A stretch of DNA of 64,000 bases from JANLYC01 sp963815445. GTDB lineage: Bacteria > Actinomycetota > Actinomycetes > Propionibacteriales > Nocardioidaceae. Made by a program: the position numbers and the translations under genes. Below, in pieces: positions 1 through 8,065 of the stretch. The stretch is from assembly GCA_963815445.1 (NCBI GenBank), contig CAWFGV010000005.1, forward strand, positions 62,001 to 126,000. Direction: 5' to 3'. The notes beneath the pieces were generated by a model. That model was not told the origin of the DNA, did no database searches, and saw only the letters and a list, made by a program, of their open reading frames with translations. Within the stretch, counting starts at the first letter, position 1. The number at the start of each line of letters is the position of its first letter.

Positions 1-180
1 GCCGGTGTGTGCCTTGACCACCAGGTAGGCGAGGACGCCCGTGCCGACGTCGATGCCGCCCAGCAGTCCTGTGGAGACCAGCGCCAGCAATGGTCGTTCG
101 AGTCGTTCCTGTCCCTCGTCGACGATGCGGTCGAACGCGTCTTCGACTTCGGGCTCCGGGCGACCGCTGGTCTCGCTCAC
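1..180 (-). CDS. Formate/nitrite transporter family protein (partial, N-terminus)
   Basis: Only the first 60 codons are inside the window: a GTG at 180 opens a frame that runs off the left edge. The visible protein has a charged cytoplasmic start rich in Glu, Asp and Arg, followed by a hydrophobic stretch with LLGGIDVGTGVLAYLVV, which resembles the first helix of FNT-type channels for formate, nitrite or related small anions. The assignment rests on this short stretch and family memory, so the substrate cannot be stated. No strong Shine-Dalgarno is visible before the GTG. Confidence 0.6.
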   Translation of the reverse strand, partial: MSETSGRPEPEVEDAFDRIVDEGQERLERPLLALVSTGLLGGIDVGTGVLAYLVVKAHTG

Positions 181-262
181 ACGAGGGACGGTATCGCGCG
201 CAGGGAGTCACTGCTGGGAGCGTTACCAGACCCGGTGACCGGGTGATGGGCTCGGTGGGAAT

Positions 263-1093
263 TCAGCCAGGTTCGATGTCAGCGGTTGACCGCTGCCGCG
301 TCCGGACACGACCGGCTCCGGGCATCCTGGCGGGCTTGAACGACGACAGGCCCGGCAGCAGGCCGACCGTTGCTGCTGCCGCCAGGGCAACGGCCGCGCC
401 GGCGACGGCGTCGAGGACGTAGTGGTTACCGGTCATGACGATCACCGTCACGGTCAGGATCGGATAGACCACCGCCAACACACGCACCCACCACACGCGG
501 ACGAGCAGGATCGCCATCACGGTGACCCAGACAGCCCAGGCGGTGTGCAGGGAGGGCATGGCGGCGTACTGGTCGGGTGCTGCGGTGTTGGATGCGGCTG
601 CGACGCCGGTCAGTTTGGTGATGTCGAGGAAGCCACTGCCGGGCAGCAGCCGCGGCGGCGCGACCGGGTACACCAAGAAGATGGCGAGCCCGACGAGGTT
701 GATCAGCACCAGGGCGTTGCGCGCGGAACGGTAGACCGCAGGGCGGTAGATGTAGCAGGCGACGAGCACCGACAGGGTCACGGACAGATGCGCGAGCTGG
801 TAGTACCAGCTGGTGAGATCAGCCAGGTGACGATGCGCTGCGAGCCAGATGTTTCCCGGCAACTCGAAGGCGAGCCCGACATGCCGCTCGAGGTTCCACA
901 CCTGGAAACCGTCGTGCAGCGCCATCGACGTCCGGGTCTGCGCCAGGTCATGGATACGGTCGTAGGCGAAGACCAGGGTTGCCACGACCGCAAGCTCCGC
1001 CGGCAACCAGGCTCGCCCGGACGGTTCGGCACGGACCCCCGGCGCGGAGACGGCCGGTCCCATGGCCTGCAGCTGGTCGGAAGTCGTGGTCAC
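263..1093 (-). CDS. PAP2-superfamily membrane protein (phosphatase or inositolphosphotransferase-like)
   Basis: A 276-residue integral membrane protein with about six hydrophobic segments. Two PAP2 signature blocks are visible: PSLHTAW near residue 180 (His183) and GNHYVLD near residue 222 (His224, Asp228), which supply the catalytic histidines and acid in this superfamily. The layout resembles the AUR1-like branch that acts on lipid phosphates or transfers inositol phosphate; the exact substrate is unknown. The GTG start at 1093 is preferred because TACGCT lies seven bases upstream, matching the leaderless pattern seen elsewhere in this window; ATG 1063 is the alternative. A longer open frame upstream overlaps the divergent AIM24 gene and is unlikely to be coding. 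Confidence 0.75.
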   Translation of the reverse strand: MTTTSDQLQAMGPAVSAPGVRAEPSGRAWLPAELAVVATLVFAYDRIHDLAQTRTSMALHDGFQVWNLERHVGLAFELPGNIWLAAHRHLADLTSWYYQLAHLSVTLSVLVACYIYRPAVYRSARNALVLINLVGLAIFLVYPVAPPRLLPGSGFLDITKLTGVAAASNTAAPDQYAAMPSLHTAWAVWVTVMAILLVRVWWVRVLAVVYPILTVTVIVMTGNHYVLDAVAGAAVALAAAATVGLLPGLSSFKPARMPGAGRVRTRQRSTADIEPG

Positions 1094-1100
1094 CGGGTCG

Positions 1101-1106
1101 AGCGTA
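1101..1106 (-). promoter_or_regulatory. Putative -10 box (TACGCT) for PAP2 gene
   Basis: TACGCT on the minus strand ends seven bases before the GTG at 1093, a spacing that predicts a leaderless transcript. No convincing -35 box was found. Confidence 0.35.
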
Positions 1107-1228
1107 GTCGCTCGAGCCGCCAGGACTCGGCGGTGTGAGGAGGTTCGCACCGCCGCACCCCGTCGACGGCACTTGGACCGCCCCGGGTGTCTGGTGCTGT
1201 CTTGCGCGGTTTGCGTGGTGTCGCGGCC

Positions 1229-1234
1229 TAAGGT
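1229..1234 (+). promoter_or_regulatory. Putative -10 box (TAAGGT) for AIM24-family gene
   Basis: TAAGGT is followed by six bases and then the ATG at 1241, so transcription would start at or next to the start codon (leaderless mRNA). No clear -35 box. Confidence 0.4.
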
Positions 1235-1240
1235 CGCCGA

Positions 1241-1921
1241 ATGGACATCGCGATTCGTCACAACCCCGGCTTCGCCGTCGCCCGCTGCACGCTCTCCCCT
1301 GGAGAGACCGTGCGGGCCGAGTCAGGAGCCATGATGGCCACGTCGGCAGACGTCGCCATCGAGGCCAAGGCGTCCGGCGGGCTCATGAAGTCCCTCAAGC
1401 GAAGCGTGCTCGGTGGAGAGTCGTTCTTCATCACCACCTACACGGCACCGGCCGATGGTGGCTGGGTCGACTTCGCCGCCCGCCTGCCCGGCGACGCGAT
1501 CGGGCTCCCGGTCTCCGAAGGACTCAACATCACTCGCGGGAGCTACCTGTGCTCAGACACCGCTGTCGAGATCGACACGTCCTGGGGCGGCTTCAAGAAC
1601 CTTGCCGGAGGTGAGGGCGGGTTTCTCGTCCGGGCGTCCGGACAGGGCCAGGTTGTCCTTGCGGCATACGGCGCGATCGATGGGTCCGACCTCGGGCCGG
1701 GCGAGTCGGTCGTCGTGGACTCCGGCCACATGGTCGCGTGGGACAACAGCGTGCAGACGCAGCTACGCAAAGCCGCCGCAGGTGGTCTCATCCAGTCCGC
1801 GAAGAGCGGCGAAGGGTTCGTGTTCGACGTCCGCGGCCCCGGTCGGATCTGGACGCAGTCGCGGAACCCGTCGGAGTTCATCGCCTGGATGACGAGCGTG
1901 CTGCCGTTCTCGCGCGAGTGA
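1241..1921 (+). CDS. AIM24 / TIGR00266 family protein
   Basis: A 226-residue soluble protein that matches the AIM24 (DUF124, TIGR00266) family by its ordered motifs: an N-terminal ESGAMMATS block, GGESFF, a central segment GSYLCSDTAVEID, and a C-terminal DSGHMVAWD. The family adopts a tandem beta-barrel fold; its biochemical role in bacteria is not established, so none is claimed. It is divergent from the PAP2 gene and convergent with the LamG gene. A leaderless start is suggested by TAAGGT six bases before the ATG. Confidence 0.85.
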   Translation: MDIAIRHNPGFAVARCTLSPGETVRAESGAMMATSADVAIEAKASGGLMKSLKRSVLGGESFFITTYTAPADGGWVDFAARLPGDAIGLPVSEGLNITRGSYLCSDTAVEIDTSWGGFKNLAGGEGGFLVRASGQGQVVLAAYGAIDGSDLGPGESVVVDSGHMVAWDNSVQTQLRKAAAGGLIQSAKSGEGFVFDVRGPGRIWTQSRNPSEFIAWMTSVLPFSRE

Positions 1922-1963
1922 CGGCGACCGCACCGTACCGACTGAGGTCGGTCGTAGCTGCGG

Positions 1964-2665
1964 TCAGGGCGCCTTCACCCAGGCATCGTTGATGCGGCCG
2001 TGATACCAGTCGAACCCGGTCACTGCCGTGGACTCGGCTTTCGCGCCGAGGGCCAAGCTCATGGTGTTGGACACCGATCCGAGTCCCGACAAGAAGGTCT
2101 TGGTCCGCAGTTTCAACGCATCCACCTTCAGGCTGATCGCAGTCGCGGTCTTCGTGCACGTGATGGTGTGGAGCTTGCCGTCGGCCAGAGTCGTCGTGTT
2201 CACGCCTTGGATAGCGGCGAGCACCTTGGAGCCATCGGCGCGTACAGACTTGACCACACAGCGCGCGACTGCGTTGCCGTTCACATTCTTGACCTCGACC
2301 TTGTAGTCGCCCCCCTTGGTGGTAACAAGCCCTTTACGCAGGACGTCATAAGTTTCGCCCACCGGCTGGGGGGCCTTGGTCATGATCACGCTGACGCCGA
2401 AGCTGAAGTTTGCGCTGCCAGGATTGAGGCTGGGGGAAGACGCCACGATGACGCGTGAGTCCACCCCATTGAAGATGTAACCGGTACCGTCGCCGACGAC
2501 GTTGTAGTTGACGCCGTTGTTTCCGTTGCCGGTGACGTCGTTGGCAGTGCTGCCGCCGACCTCGTCGAGGGTCCAATGCGCGCCGAACCCCGCACCGGCG
2601 GCACTTCCCGACAGAGGAAGGAGTACAACAAGCGGGCAGAGGATGAGTGCGAACCAGATACGCAT
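1964..2665 (-). CDS. Secreted LamG / concanavalin A-like lectin domain protein
   Basis: A 233-residue protein with a cleavable signal peptide (MRIWFALILCPLVVLLPLSG, then SAAGAG) followed by a single LamG-type beta-sandwich: HWTLDE, a substrate-face stretch DSRVIV, and the terminal FDWYHGRINDAWV typical of the last strands of the fold. Such domains bind carbohydrates or proteins at the cell surface; no catalytic residues are recognisable. The start at 2665 is chosen because GAAGG lies eight bases upstream and the signal peptide begins directly there. Codon use is less extreme in G/C and richer in Asn and Thr than neighbouring genes, hinting at acquisition. Confidence 0.75.
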   Translation of the reverse strand: MRIWFALILCPLVVLLPLSGSAAGAGFGAHWTLDEVGGSTANDVTGNGNNGVNYNVVGDGTGYIFNGVDSRVIVASSPSLNPGSANFSFGVSVIMTKAPQPVGETYDVLRKGLVTTKGGDYKVEVKNVNGNAVARCVVKSVRADGSKVLAAIQGVNTTTLADGKLHTITCTKTATAISLKVDALKLRTKTFLSGLGSVSNTMSLALGAKAESTAVTGFDWYHGRINDAWVKAP

Positions 2666-3126
2666 GACCGAGCCTTCGAAAGAGTGCAAGAACCCACAAC
2701 CCTAGGTGGATGTCCACAACGACGCGTGACCCTTCTGGGCCAAATCGTGACTAGAGAATCCTTTTCCGATAGCCCTATCGGGCCAGGGACGAATCGAGTT
2801 CTCGGGCGTCGCCGACCGCTCCCCCTTCCGACGGAGGGGACTGAACGGATGAGCAACTAGGTCCAAACGGACGCTTACGTCGAGCGCCGATGCCTCGTTA
2901 CGGTCGTGGTGCGTCATTCAAACTGGCTGTCTGAGGGGGCAGCCGGTGGGAACGACGCACAGGCAGCCGCTCTCGCGCTGCTGGTGACCCCGGTGCGGCT
3001 CTCGGTGCGTGCCGGGGTCCCGCCCTGTATAGGGCTCAACGTCCGAATCGTTACCGTGCGTACGCATGCAGGACGATCTTCGTTATGTCGCCCATCATGC
3101 GTTGCATCTTCTGTTCCACTTGGATC
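2666..3126. other. Intergenic region of about 460 bp without a confident gene
   Basis: No convincing coding frame was found here on either strand. It contains one short perfect inverted repeat (2766-2781) and presumably the promoter of the LamG gene. Base composition is more mixed than in flanking coding DNA. The open frames that cross it lack start signals and family resemblance. Confidence 0.5.
2766..2781. repeat. Inverted repeat upstream of LamG gene
   Basis: CCGATAG and CTATCGG are separated by two bases, a perfect 7-bp-arm palindrome about 100 bp upstream of the LamG start codon. It could be an operator or a short hairpin; nothing further can be said. Confidence 0.4.
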
Positions 3127-3297
3127 ATGAGCAACGGATTCCGGCCCGAGTATGAGCAGCGGAAGAGCCCTGAGCGAGGGATCACCTTCGCCATGGGGCT
3201 GCTCCTGGTCGCTGCCGTCGGGCTCGGCGTCTGGCTCTTCGCCCAACACGTGGGGATGAGCGACCAGTTCCAGTTCATCCGTTCGCTCGGCAACTGA
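3127..3297 (+). CDS. Small single-pass membrane protein, unknown function
   Basis: A 56-residue protein beginning MSNGFRPEYEQRKSPERG, followed by one strongly hydrophobic helix (AMGLLLVAAVGLGVWLF) and a short polar tail. Third codon positions are strongly G/C, which supports coding. I do not recognise a family. The same frame is open to an ATG at 3085, but the upstream 14 residues are cysteine-rich and unlike the rest, so 3127 is preferred. No good ribosome binding site is visible before either. Confidence 0.5.
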   Translation: MSNGFRPEYEQRKSPERGITFAMGLLLVAAVGLGVWLFAQHVGMSDQFQFIRSLGN

Positions 3298-3456
3298 CGC
3301 CGACACGCCACGCATTCCCGTCTCCTTGTCTCATCGACACGACGACGGCCTGCGTCAGGCTTGACCACGCCCCGACCTCGCGTCGGAGGGCTCTCCCTGG
3401 CAGGCTGGAAGTCCCCAGCCGTCCCGGTGGGGGAGGCCCGTCGGGAGAGGCAGTGG

Positions 3457-4827
3457 GTGAGTGTGGGATCCCCGCGTGAGATCGTGGCGCAGCTGCTCGA
3501 CAACCTGAGGACCCGGCTCTGGCCGCTGCCTGCGATGGGGATTCTGGCCGCGGTGATCACCGCGGTCGTCCTCACCAAGCTTGATGCGGCTGTTGACGAC
3601 GAGCTGCCGGGCAACGTGTCCGACCTGATCTTCGGGGGAGACGCAGAGGCGGCTCGGAGCCTGCTCGCCGCCATCGCGGGCTCGCTGATCACCGTGACCT
3701 CGCTGACCTTTTCTTTGACGGTCGTCACTCTGCAGCTGGCCAGCAGCCAATTCTCGCCGCGACTGCTGCGCACCTTCACGCGTGACCGCTTCGTTCAGAC
3801 CACGCTGGCCGTCTTCCTGGCGACCTTCGTCTTCGCGCTGACAGTGCTGCGCACCGTCCGGACCGAGCACTCCGACCAGGCCGAGGTCGTGCCGCAGATG
3901 TCGGTGACCTTCGCGTTCCTCCTCGCGGTGGCCAGTGTGCTCGCGCTCGTGCTGTTCCTCGCACATCTGGTCCGGCAGATCCGCGTCGAGACCATGCTCG
4001 AACAGGTCCACGACGATGCCAGGGCGACGGTACGACGTGAGCTGCCCGAGCGACGACAGGTGGGCGCCGGCGATCGGATGCCCGAGACGCCGGAGACGTC
4101 GCGGCTCGTCCTCGCTCGCGGCTCAGGCTTCCTGAACTCTGTGGACACCGAGCTCCTCCTGCGGTTGGCGTGCGACCACGACGTCGTCATCGTGGTCGAG
4201 CGCGTGCTCGGGAGCTTCGTGGTGGCCGGGACCCCGGTGGCGTCGGTCTGGCGGAGCTCTGGACTGTCCACATGGGCGGATGACGACTTCGAGCCGGTGG
4301 CGGAGAAAGGCGCCGCAGCCATGGAGCTGGGATTCGAGCGGACGTCCATCCACGACGTCAGCTATGGGCTGCGCCAGCTCGCGGACGTTGCCACCAAGGC
4401 GCTGTCTCCTGGGATCAACGATCCGACGACGGCCTGCCACACGATCGACAAGACCGCCGCGCTGCTTGGCGAGCTCGTCGCTCGAGATCTCGGACCGTAC
4501 GTCGCACGAGACGATGTCGGTGTCGTGCGGGTCGCCGTACGTCGGTCCAGCTTCAGTGACCTGCTCGATCTGGCGGTGGGTCAGCCACGGCGCTACGGGG
4601 CTGCTGACCTCGCGGTGGTCGCGAGCCTGTTCCGGCTGCTGCGTGACCTTGCGTGGACGACTGACGTCGCGTCACACCGCGATGACATCAGGCGCCAGCT
4701 GAGCAGACTGCGGCGAAGCGCTGCGCACCAGGACTTCGACGACGACGAGCGGCAGCTGATCGAGGCTGTTGGCCGAGAGGTCGAGGCGGCGCTCGACGGT
4801 CACTGGATGACGTCGGAAACCGCGTAG
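3457..4827 (+). CDS. DUF2254 family membrane protein
   Basis: A 456-residue protein with four transmembrane helices in the N-terminal half (around residues 15-35, 65-90, 105-125 and 135-160) and a long cytoplasmic C-terminal part. SLTFSLTVVTLQLASSQFSPR after helix 2 and the later block LSPGINDPTTACHTID are characteristic of DUF2254, a family of unknown function. The GTG start at 3457 follows GGGAGAGG at a suitable distance; the frame is open further upstream to a TTG at 3361, but that part is not conserved-looking. Convergent with the TetR gene downstream. Confidence 0.8.
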   Translation: MSVGSPREIVAQLLDNLRTRLWPLPAMGILAAVITAVVLTKLDAAVDDELPGNVSDLIFGGDAEAARSLLAAIAGSLITVTSLTFSLTVVTLQLASSQFSPRLLRTFTRDRFVQTTLAVFLATFVFALTVLRTVRTEHSDQAEVVPQMSVTFAFLLAVASVLALVLFLAHLVRQIRVETMLEQVHDDARATVRRELPERRQVGAGDRMPETPETSRLVLARGSGFLNSVDTELLLRLACDHDVVIVVERVLGSFVVAGTPVASVWRSSGLSTWADDDFEPVAEKGAAAMELGFERTSIHDVSYGLRQLADVATKALSPGINDPTTACHTIDKTAALLGELVARDLGPYVARDDVGVVRVAVRRSSFSDLLDLAVGQPRRYGAADLAVVASLFRLLRDLAWTTDVASHRDDIRRQLSRLRRSAAHQDFDDDERQLIEAVGREVEAALDGHWMTSETA

Positions 4828-4840
4828 CCTCCCGCGATCC

Positions 4841-5431
4841 TCACTGTGCCGGGAGCTTGCCCGCCAAGTAGCGCTGGATGGTTGGTGCGACGTCGGCCAC
4901 CAGTCCGGCCATCGTGCGGTCCGCCATGCCCGGCAGGCGCAGCAGGTAACGCGTCACCGCGATGCCCATCAGCTGACTTGCGATCAGTGCGGCCCTGCGT
5001 TGGAGGTCGTCTTCGACGATGGGCTGAAGTGCCTGCCTCACCTGCCCGGTGAAAACCGTTCGCAACCGCTCGGCAACATGCTCGTCGGTGACCGCGGTTC
5101 GCAGCAGGATGACCAGGACGTCGTCACTCAACTCGCCCTCCCAGCGCGCCAGGAAGTGCTCGACCAGCCGGCGTCCGCGCCGCGACGCCGGCACCGCCGT
5201 CAGATCGGGCATCAGCAGGTCGACATCGACCGCCGCCGCGAAGAGCGCCTGCTTGCTGGTGAAGTAGCGGATCACCATCGAGGGGTCGATGGAGGCCTGC
5301 GCGGCGATCGCTCTGATGCTCGCGCGGTCATAGCCATGCCGACCGAAATGGTCGCGGGCAGCGGCCAGGATCGCGGCCCGAGTTCGCTGCGACTTCGTCG
5401 GTGTGAGCACCTCATCGGTGGACAACGGCAT
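4841..5431 (-). CDS. TetR-family transcriptional repressor of the adjacent MFS efflux gene
   Basis: A 196-residue TetR regulator. The N-terminal helix-turn-helix is clear (RAAILAAARDHFGRHGYD, then ASIRAIAAQASIDPSMVIRYF), followed by an all-helical ligand-binding part. The ATG at 5431 has AGGAGGG directly upstream; the frame is open further but runs over the operators. It is divergent from the MFS transporter at 5542, and two perfect palindromes lie between them, so auto-repression plus control of the transporter by an effector is the natural model. The inducer is unknown. Confidence 0.9.
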   Translation of the reverse strand: MPLSTDEVLTPTKSQRTRAAILAAARDHFGRHGYDRASIRAIAAQASIDPSMVIRYFTSKQALFAAAVDVDLLMPDLTAVPASRRGRRLVEHFLARWEGELSDDVLVILLRTAVTDEHVAERLRTVFTGQVRQALQPIVEDDLQRRAALIASQLMGIAVTRYLLRLPGMADRTMAGLVADVAPTIQRYLAGKLPAQ

Positions 5432-5466
5432 CCCTCCTGCCTTCAATCTCCCACGGCGCACAACTG

Positions 5467-5486
5467 AAGTCAACGCGTGTTGACTT
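5467..5486. promoter_or_regulatory. Operator palindrome 1 for the TetR regulator
   Basis: AAGTCAAC and GTTGACTT flank GCGT: an 8-bp-arm palindrome in the 110-bp gap between divergent tetR and MFS genes. Its centre is 27 bp from that of palindrome 2. Also reads as a TTGACT -35-like hexamer. Confidence 0.7.
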
Positions 5487-5493
5487 TCCACGG

Positions 5494-5513
5494 AAGTCAA
5501 CGTACGTTGACTT
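5494..5513. promoter_or_regulatory. Operator palindrome 2 for the TetR regulator
   Basis: A perfect 20-bp palindrome, AAGTCAACGT followed by its complement, 28 bases upstream of the MFS start codon. Same half-site as palindrome 1, so both are likely bound by the divergently encoded TetR protein. Confidence 0.75.
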
Positions 5514-5541
5514 TTGTATCCCACAGACGAAGGAGATGGCG

Positions 5542-7107
5542 ATGCGAAACCAAGAAACCGGCCATCACGGCACCCTGCCGGTCGTGTTGGCCTCGTTGGC
5601 GCTGGTCGTGGCGGCGGTGCCGGCGCTCAACGTGGCGCTCCCGGACCTGGCCGGCGACACGGGTGCCAGTACGAGTCAGCTGCAATGGGTGGTCGATGCC
5701 TATGCGCTCGTCTTCGCCGGCTTGCTGCTCCCCGCGGGCGCACTAGGGGACCGGTACGGACGCAAGCCGGTCCTCGTGATCGGGCTCTTCGTCTTCGCGG
5801 CCGGCGCCGGCCTCGCCTCGCTGGCCAGCGCCCCGGAAGTGCTGATCTGGCTGCGCGCTTTGATGGGGGTCGGGGCGGCGCTCGTCATGCCGACCACGCT
5901 GTCGGTCATCACGACGTCCTTCCCTGAGGACCAGCGTGGGCGGGCAGTCGGCGCCTGGATCGGAGTGGCCGGCGCGGGCGCGGTGCTGGGCCTGCTCGCC
6001 TCCGGCGTCTTGCTCGAGGTCTGGGGCTGGCAGTCGGTGTTCGTCTTCAGCGCTTTGCTCGGTGCCGTCGTCGGGTTGGTAGCGCTGCGTCAGATCCCGG
6101 ACTCGCGCGTGCAACGTCCACCGCGCGTGGACTATCTGGGCGGGCTGCTCTCCGTCGTGACGCTCGCCGCAATCGTTTTCGGGGCGATCGAGGGACCCGA
6201 GCGGGGATGGGGAGACGGAATGACCGTTTCGGCCTTCACGGTCGGGGCCATCGGCCTGCTGCTGTGGGTGTCGTGGGGCCTGTATGCCGAGGAGCCGCTG
6301 CTGGACCCGCGGCTGTTCGCACGGCGGGACTTCGGCACCGGTGTGCTGTCGATCAGCCTCCAGTTCTTCGTGTTCTTCGGATTCATCTTCCTCGTCGTCC
6401 AGTACGTGCAGCTGGTTCTCGGCTACTCGGCCCTGGAGGCCGGACTGGCTCTGCTGCCCATGGCGATGGTGCTGGGTGGACTTTCGCGGCGCGTTCCACG
6501 CCTGGCCGAGCGCGTGAGCAGGCGACCTCTTGCCGTGACGGGGCTGCTGTTGATGGCGCTGGGTATGGCGGTCTTCAGCCGGCTGGGCCCGGATTCGTCG
6601 TACTGGCTGCTGTTGGCGGGACTCATTCCGAGCGGGGCCGGCATGGCATTGGCCACCGCGCCCGCCACCACCGACATCGTCGGTGCGCTGCCGGAGAGCA
6701 AGCAGGGGGTCGGATCGGCCGTCAACGACGCGGCCCGCGAGGTGGGCGGAACGCTGGGCATCGCGGTGCTCGGCAGCATCGTCAACCAGCAGTACCGATC
6801 CGGCGTGGCCGCGGCAGCACCGGGCGACGCCCCCATCGGGCTCGTGCACTCCGCGCAGGACTCCCTGGCTGCTGCCCTCGGCATCGCGGCGCGGCTGGGC
6901 GACCGCGGGACGGGACTGGCGGCGGGGGCGCGGCAGGCATTTGTCGACGGGATAGGCATCGCACTGATCACCTCGGCCGCTGCCCTTGTCCTGGCAACGC
7001 TCGTGCTGGCGGTCGCGATCCCCGGCAAGCGGGCGAGAGCCGGCGACGTACACGGCGCGGATGATCGCGGCGACGTGCCCGTCGACGAGCCGGTCAGCGG
7101 CCGATGA
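5542..7107 (+). CDS. MFS transporter, DHA2 (14-helix drug:proton antiporter) family
   Basis: About 521 residues with 14 predicted helices, ending in a polar tail. The DHA2/EmrB-QacA features are present: LNVALPDL in helix 1, LQWVVDAYALVFAGLLLPAGALGDR with the motif-A loop GDRYGRK, and the antiporter motif region in helix 5 (WIGVAGAGAVLGLLASG). It should export hydrophobic or cationic compounds using the proton gradient. AAGGAG abuts the ATG at 5536 but is six bases from the ATG at 5542, so 5542 is chosen. Regulated by the divergent TetR protein. The 3' end overlaps the convergent small gene by 14 bases. Confidence 0.9.
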   Translation: MRNQETGHHGTLPVVLASLALVVAAVPALNVALPDLAGDTGASTSQLQWVVDAYALVFAGLLLPAGALGDRYGRKPVLVIGLFVFAAGAGLASLASAPEVLIWLRALMGVGAALVMPTTLSVITTSFPEDQRGRAVGAWIGVAGAGAVLGLLASGVLLEVWGWQSVFVFSALLGAVVGLVALRQIPDSRVQRPPRVDYLGGLLSVVTLAAIVFGAIEGPERGWGDGMTVSAFTVGAIGLLLWVSWGLYAEEPLLDPRLFARRDFGTGVLSISLQFFVFFGFIFLVVQYVQLVLGYSALEAGLALLPMAMVLGGLSRRVPRLAERVSRRPLAVTGLLLMALGMAVFSRLGPDSSYWLLLAGLIPSGAGMALATAPATTDIVGALPESKQGVGSAVNDAAREVGGTLGIAVLGSIVNQQYRSGVAAAAPGDAPIGLVHSAQDSLAAALGIAARLGDRGTGLAAGARQAFVDGIGIALITSAAALVLATLVLAVAIPGKRARAGDVHGADDRGDVPVDEPVSGR

Positions 7108-7336
7108 TGAGGTGAGTGGTGCCGGTCGGCCGTGGGTCTGCGCCAGCCTTTTTCGGCTGCACGGGGATGACGCGGCCGCCGGTCATCGACAGGCACCCGT
7201 TGTAGCACCACTGCTTGACGAGGACCCACTCGGATGAGGTCTCATCGTCAGACGACTGGCGTCGTTCCTGACCGGTGAGGCGGGTCCCGCACTCGGGGCA
7301 CGTCCCGGTGAGAATGCGATGACGGACGAGCTCCAT
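7094..7336 (-). CDS. Small cysteine-motif protein (zinc-ribbon-like), unknown function
   Basis: An 80-residue protein beginning MELVRHRILTGTCPECGTRL and later containing QWCYNGCLS. The two Cys pairs (CPEC and CYNGC) suggest a single zinc-ribbon-like fold. Codon third positions are strongly G/C and the frame is clean, so it is probably real, but I do not recognise a named family. It lies just downstream of a GNAT remnant in the same orientation and its end overlaps the convergent MFS gene by 14 bases. Confidence 0.55.
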   Translation of the reverse strand: MELVRHRILTGTCPECGTRLTGQERRQSSDDETSSEWVLVKQWCYNGCLSMTGGRVIPVQPKKAGADPRPTGTTHLIIGR

Positions 7337-7357
7337 GCGTTGATTCTGACCCCGCTG

Positions 7358-7525
7358 TCAAGGGTCCTGACGGCCCGGTCCGGGGCGGCCCGATGGCTGC
7401 GCCCACCCGACGTACTGGCCGAGGGCCTTGCCGACTCCACGGCGCTGGTGGTCCGGGTCGACCATGAGGCGAGAGACGCGGTGCCGGGCGACCGGCGTTG
7501 CGGGCCGCTCGAAGCCGGCGTACGA
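7358..7525 (-). pseudogene. Remnant of a GNAT acetyltransferase (C-terminal motif A region)
   Basis: In the frame ending at 7358 the translation contains SYAGFERP followed by the GNAT motif-A signature SRLMVDPDHQRRGVGKAL, then dissolves into low-complexity sequence before a stop. Nothing recognisable as the N-terminal half of an acetyltransferase precedes it; instead that space is occupied, in another frame, by the end of the neighbouring calycin-like gene. About 40 residues of conserved GNAT core with no start codon is best read as a decayed fragment. Confidence 0.55.
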
Positions 7526-7527
7526 CG

Positions 7528-7977
7528 TCAGCTGGTGGTCCTGCGCCGGTAGCGGCCGTCGAATGCGACCTGCCAGCTGGCACCGTCGTCGCCGGAAACC
7601 TCCCACAGCTGGCGCACCTGCTTGCCGTCACCGCTGGGGGTCCAGGTGATCCGCTGCAGGTCGTTCCGGCCCGGATCATCGTCCGATGGCGCGATGCCCT
7701 CGAGCACCATCGCTCCATCGCTCCAGCCGCCGTCGAGCTGGAGGAGGGTCCCGGTCGCGTCGACCCAGGTCTGATGCCAGCAGGAGCGCATCGCGTCGTA
7801 CGCGTTGAGGCTGCGACCTTCGATACCACCCACTCCCCGCCAGTGCTCGGTGAGCGAGCCGGTGCCGAACAAGGCGGAGATCGTGTTGGTGCCCACCTGC
7901 TTGCCTTGCGGTCCGAAGACGTCCCAGTCACCGATCCAGAAGTCGAACGCGTGGGCAGGGTCCTCGGGGCTGGTCAT
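7528..7977 (-). CDS. DUF1579-like (calycin/lipocalin-type) protein
   Basis: A 149-residue soluble protein. HAFDFWIGDWDVFGPQGKQVG near the N-terminus and later LTEHWRG, WHQTWVD and FDGRYRRR match the pattern of small beta-barrel proteins annotated as DUF1579 or 'hypothetical'; function unknown. The ATG at 7977 is preferred because TACGAT stands six bases upstream (leaderless pattern). A GNAT remnant follows immediately in a different frame. Confidence 0.6.
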   Translation of the reverse strand: MTSPEDPAHAFDFWIGDWDVFGPQGKQVGTNTISALFGTGSLTEHWRGVGGIEGRSLNAYDAMRSCWHQTWVDATGTLLQLDGGWSDGAMVLEGIAPSDDDPGRNDLQRITWTPSGDGKQVRQLWEVSGDDGASWQVAFDGRYRRRTTS

Positions 7978-7983
7978 GCTGCG

Positions 7984-7989
7984 ATCGTA
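7984..7989 (-). promoter_or_regulatory. Putative -10 box (TACGAT)
   Basis: TACGAT on the minus strand, six bases before the ATG at 7977; predicts a leaderless message for the DUF1579-like gene. Confidence 0.35.
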
Positions 7990-8065
7990 GGACGGCTCGG
8001 GGGAGGCGTTCCCACCGCCGAGCGACTCTTCACCGGCTCGCAATCCGTCCGTGACCGGGCGGCGA

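Noticed and set aside
422..1138. Long open frame antisense to the PAP2 gene
   Set aside because: His/Asp/Gly-rich translation without family motifs; the opposite strand has membrane helices and PAP2 motifs.
2000..2458. Plus-strand frame across the LamG gene
   Set aside because: The minus strand has a signal peptide and LamG fold; the plus frame lacks both.
5743..7053. Open frame of over 400 codons antisense to the MFS transporter
   Set aside because: Arg/Gln/His-rich low-complexity protein typical of high-GC shadow frames; the real transporter is on the other strand.
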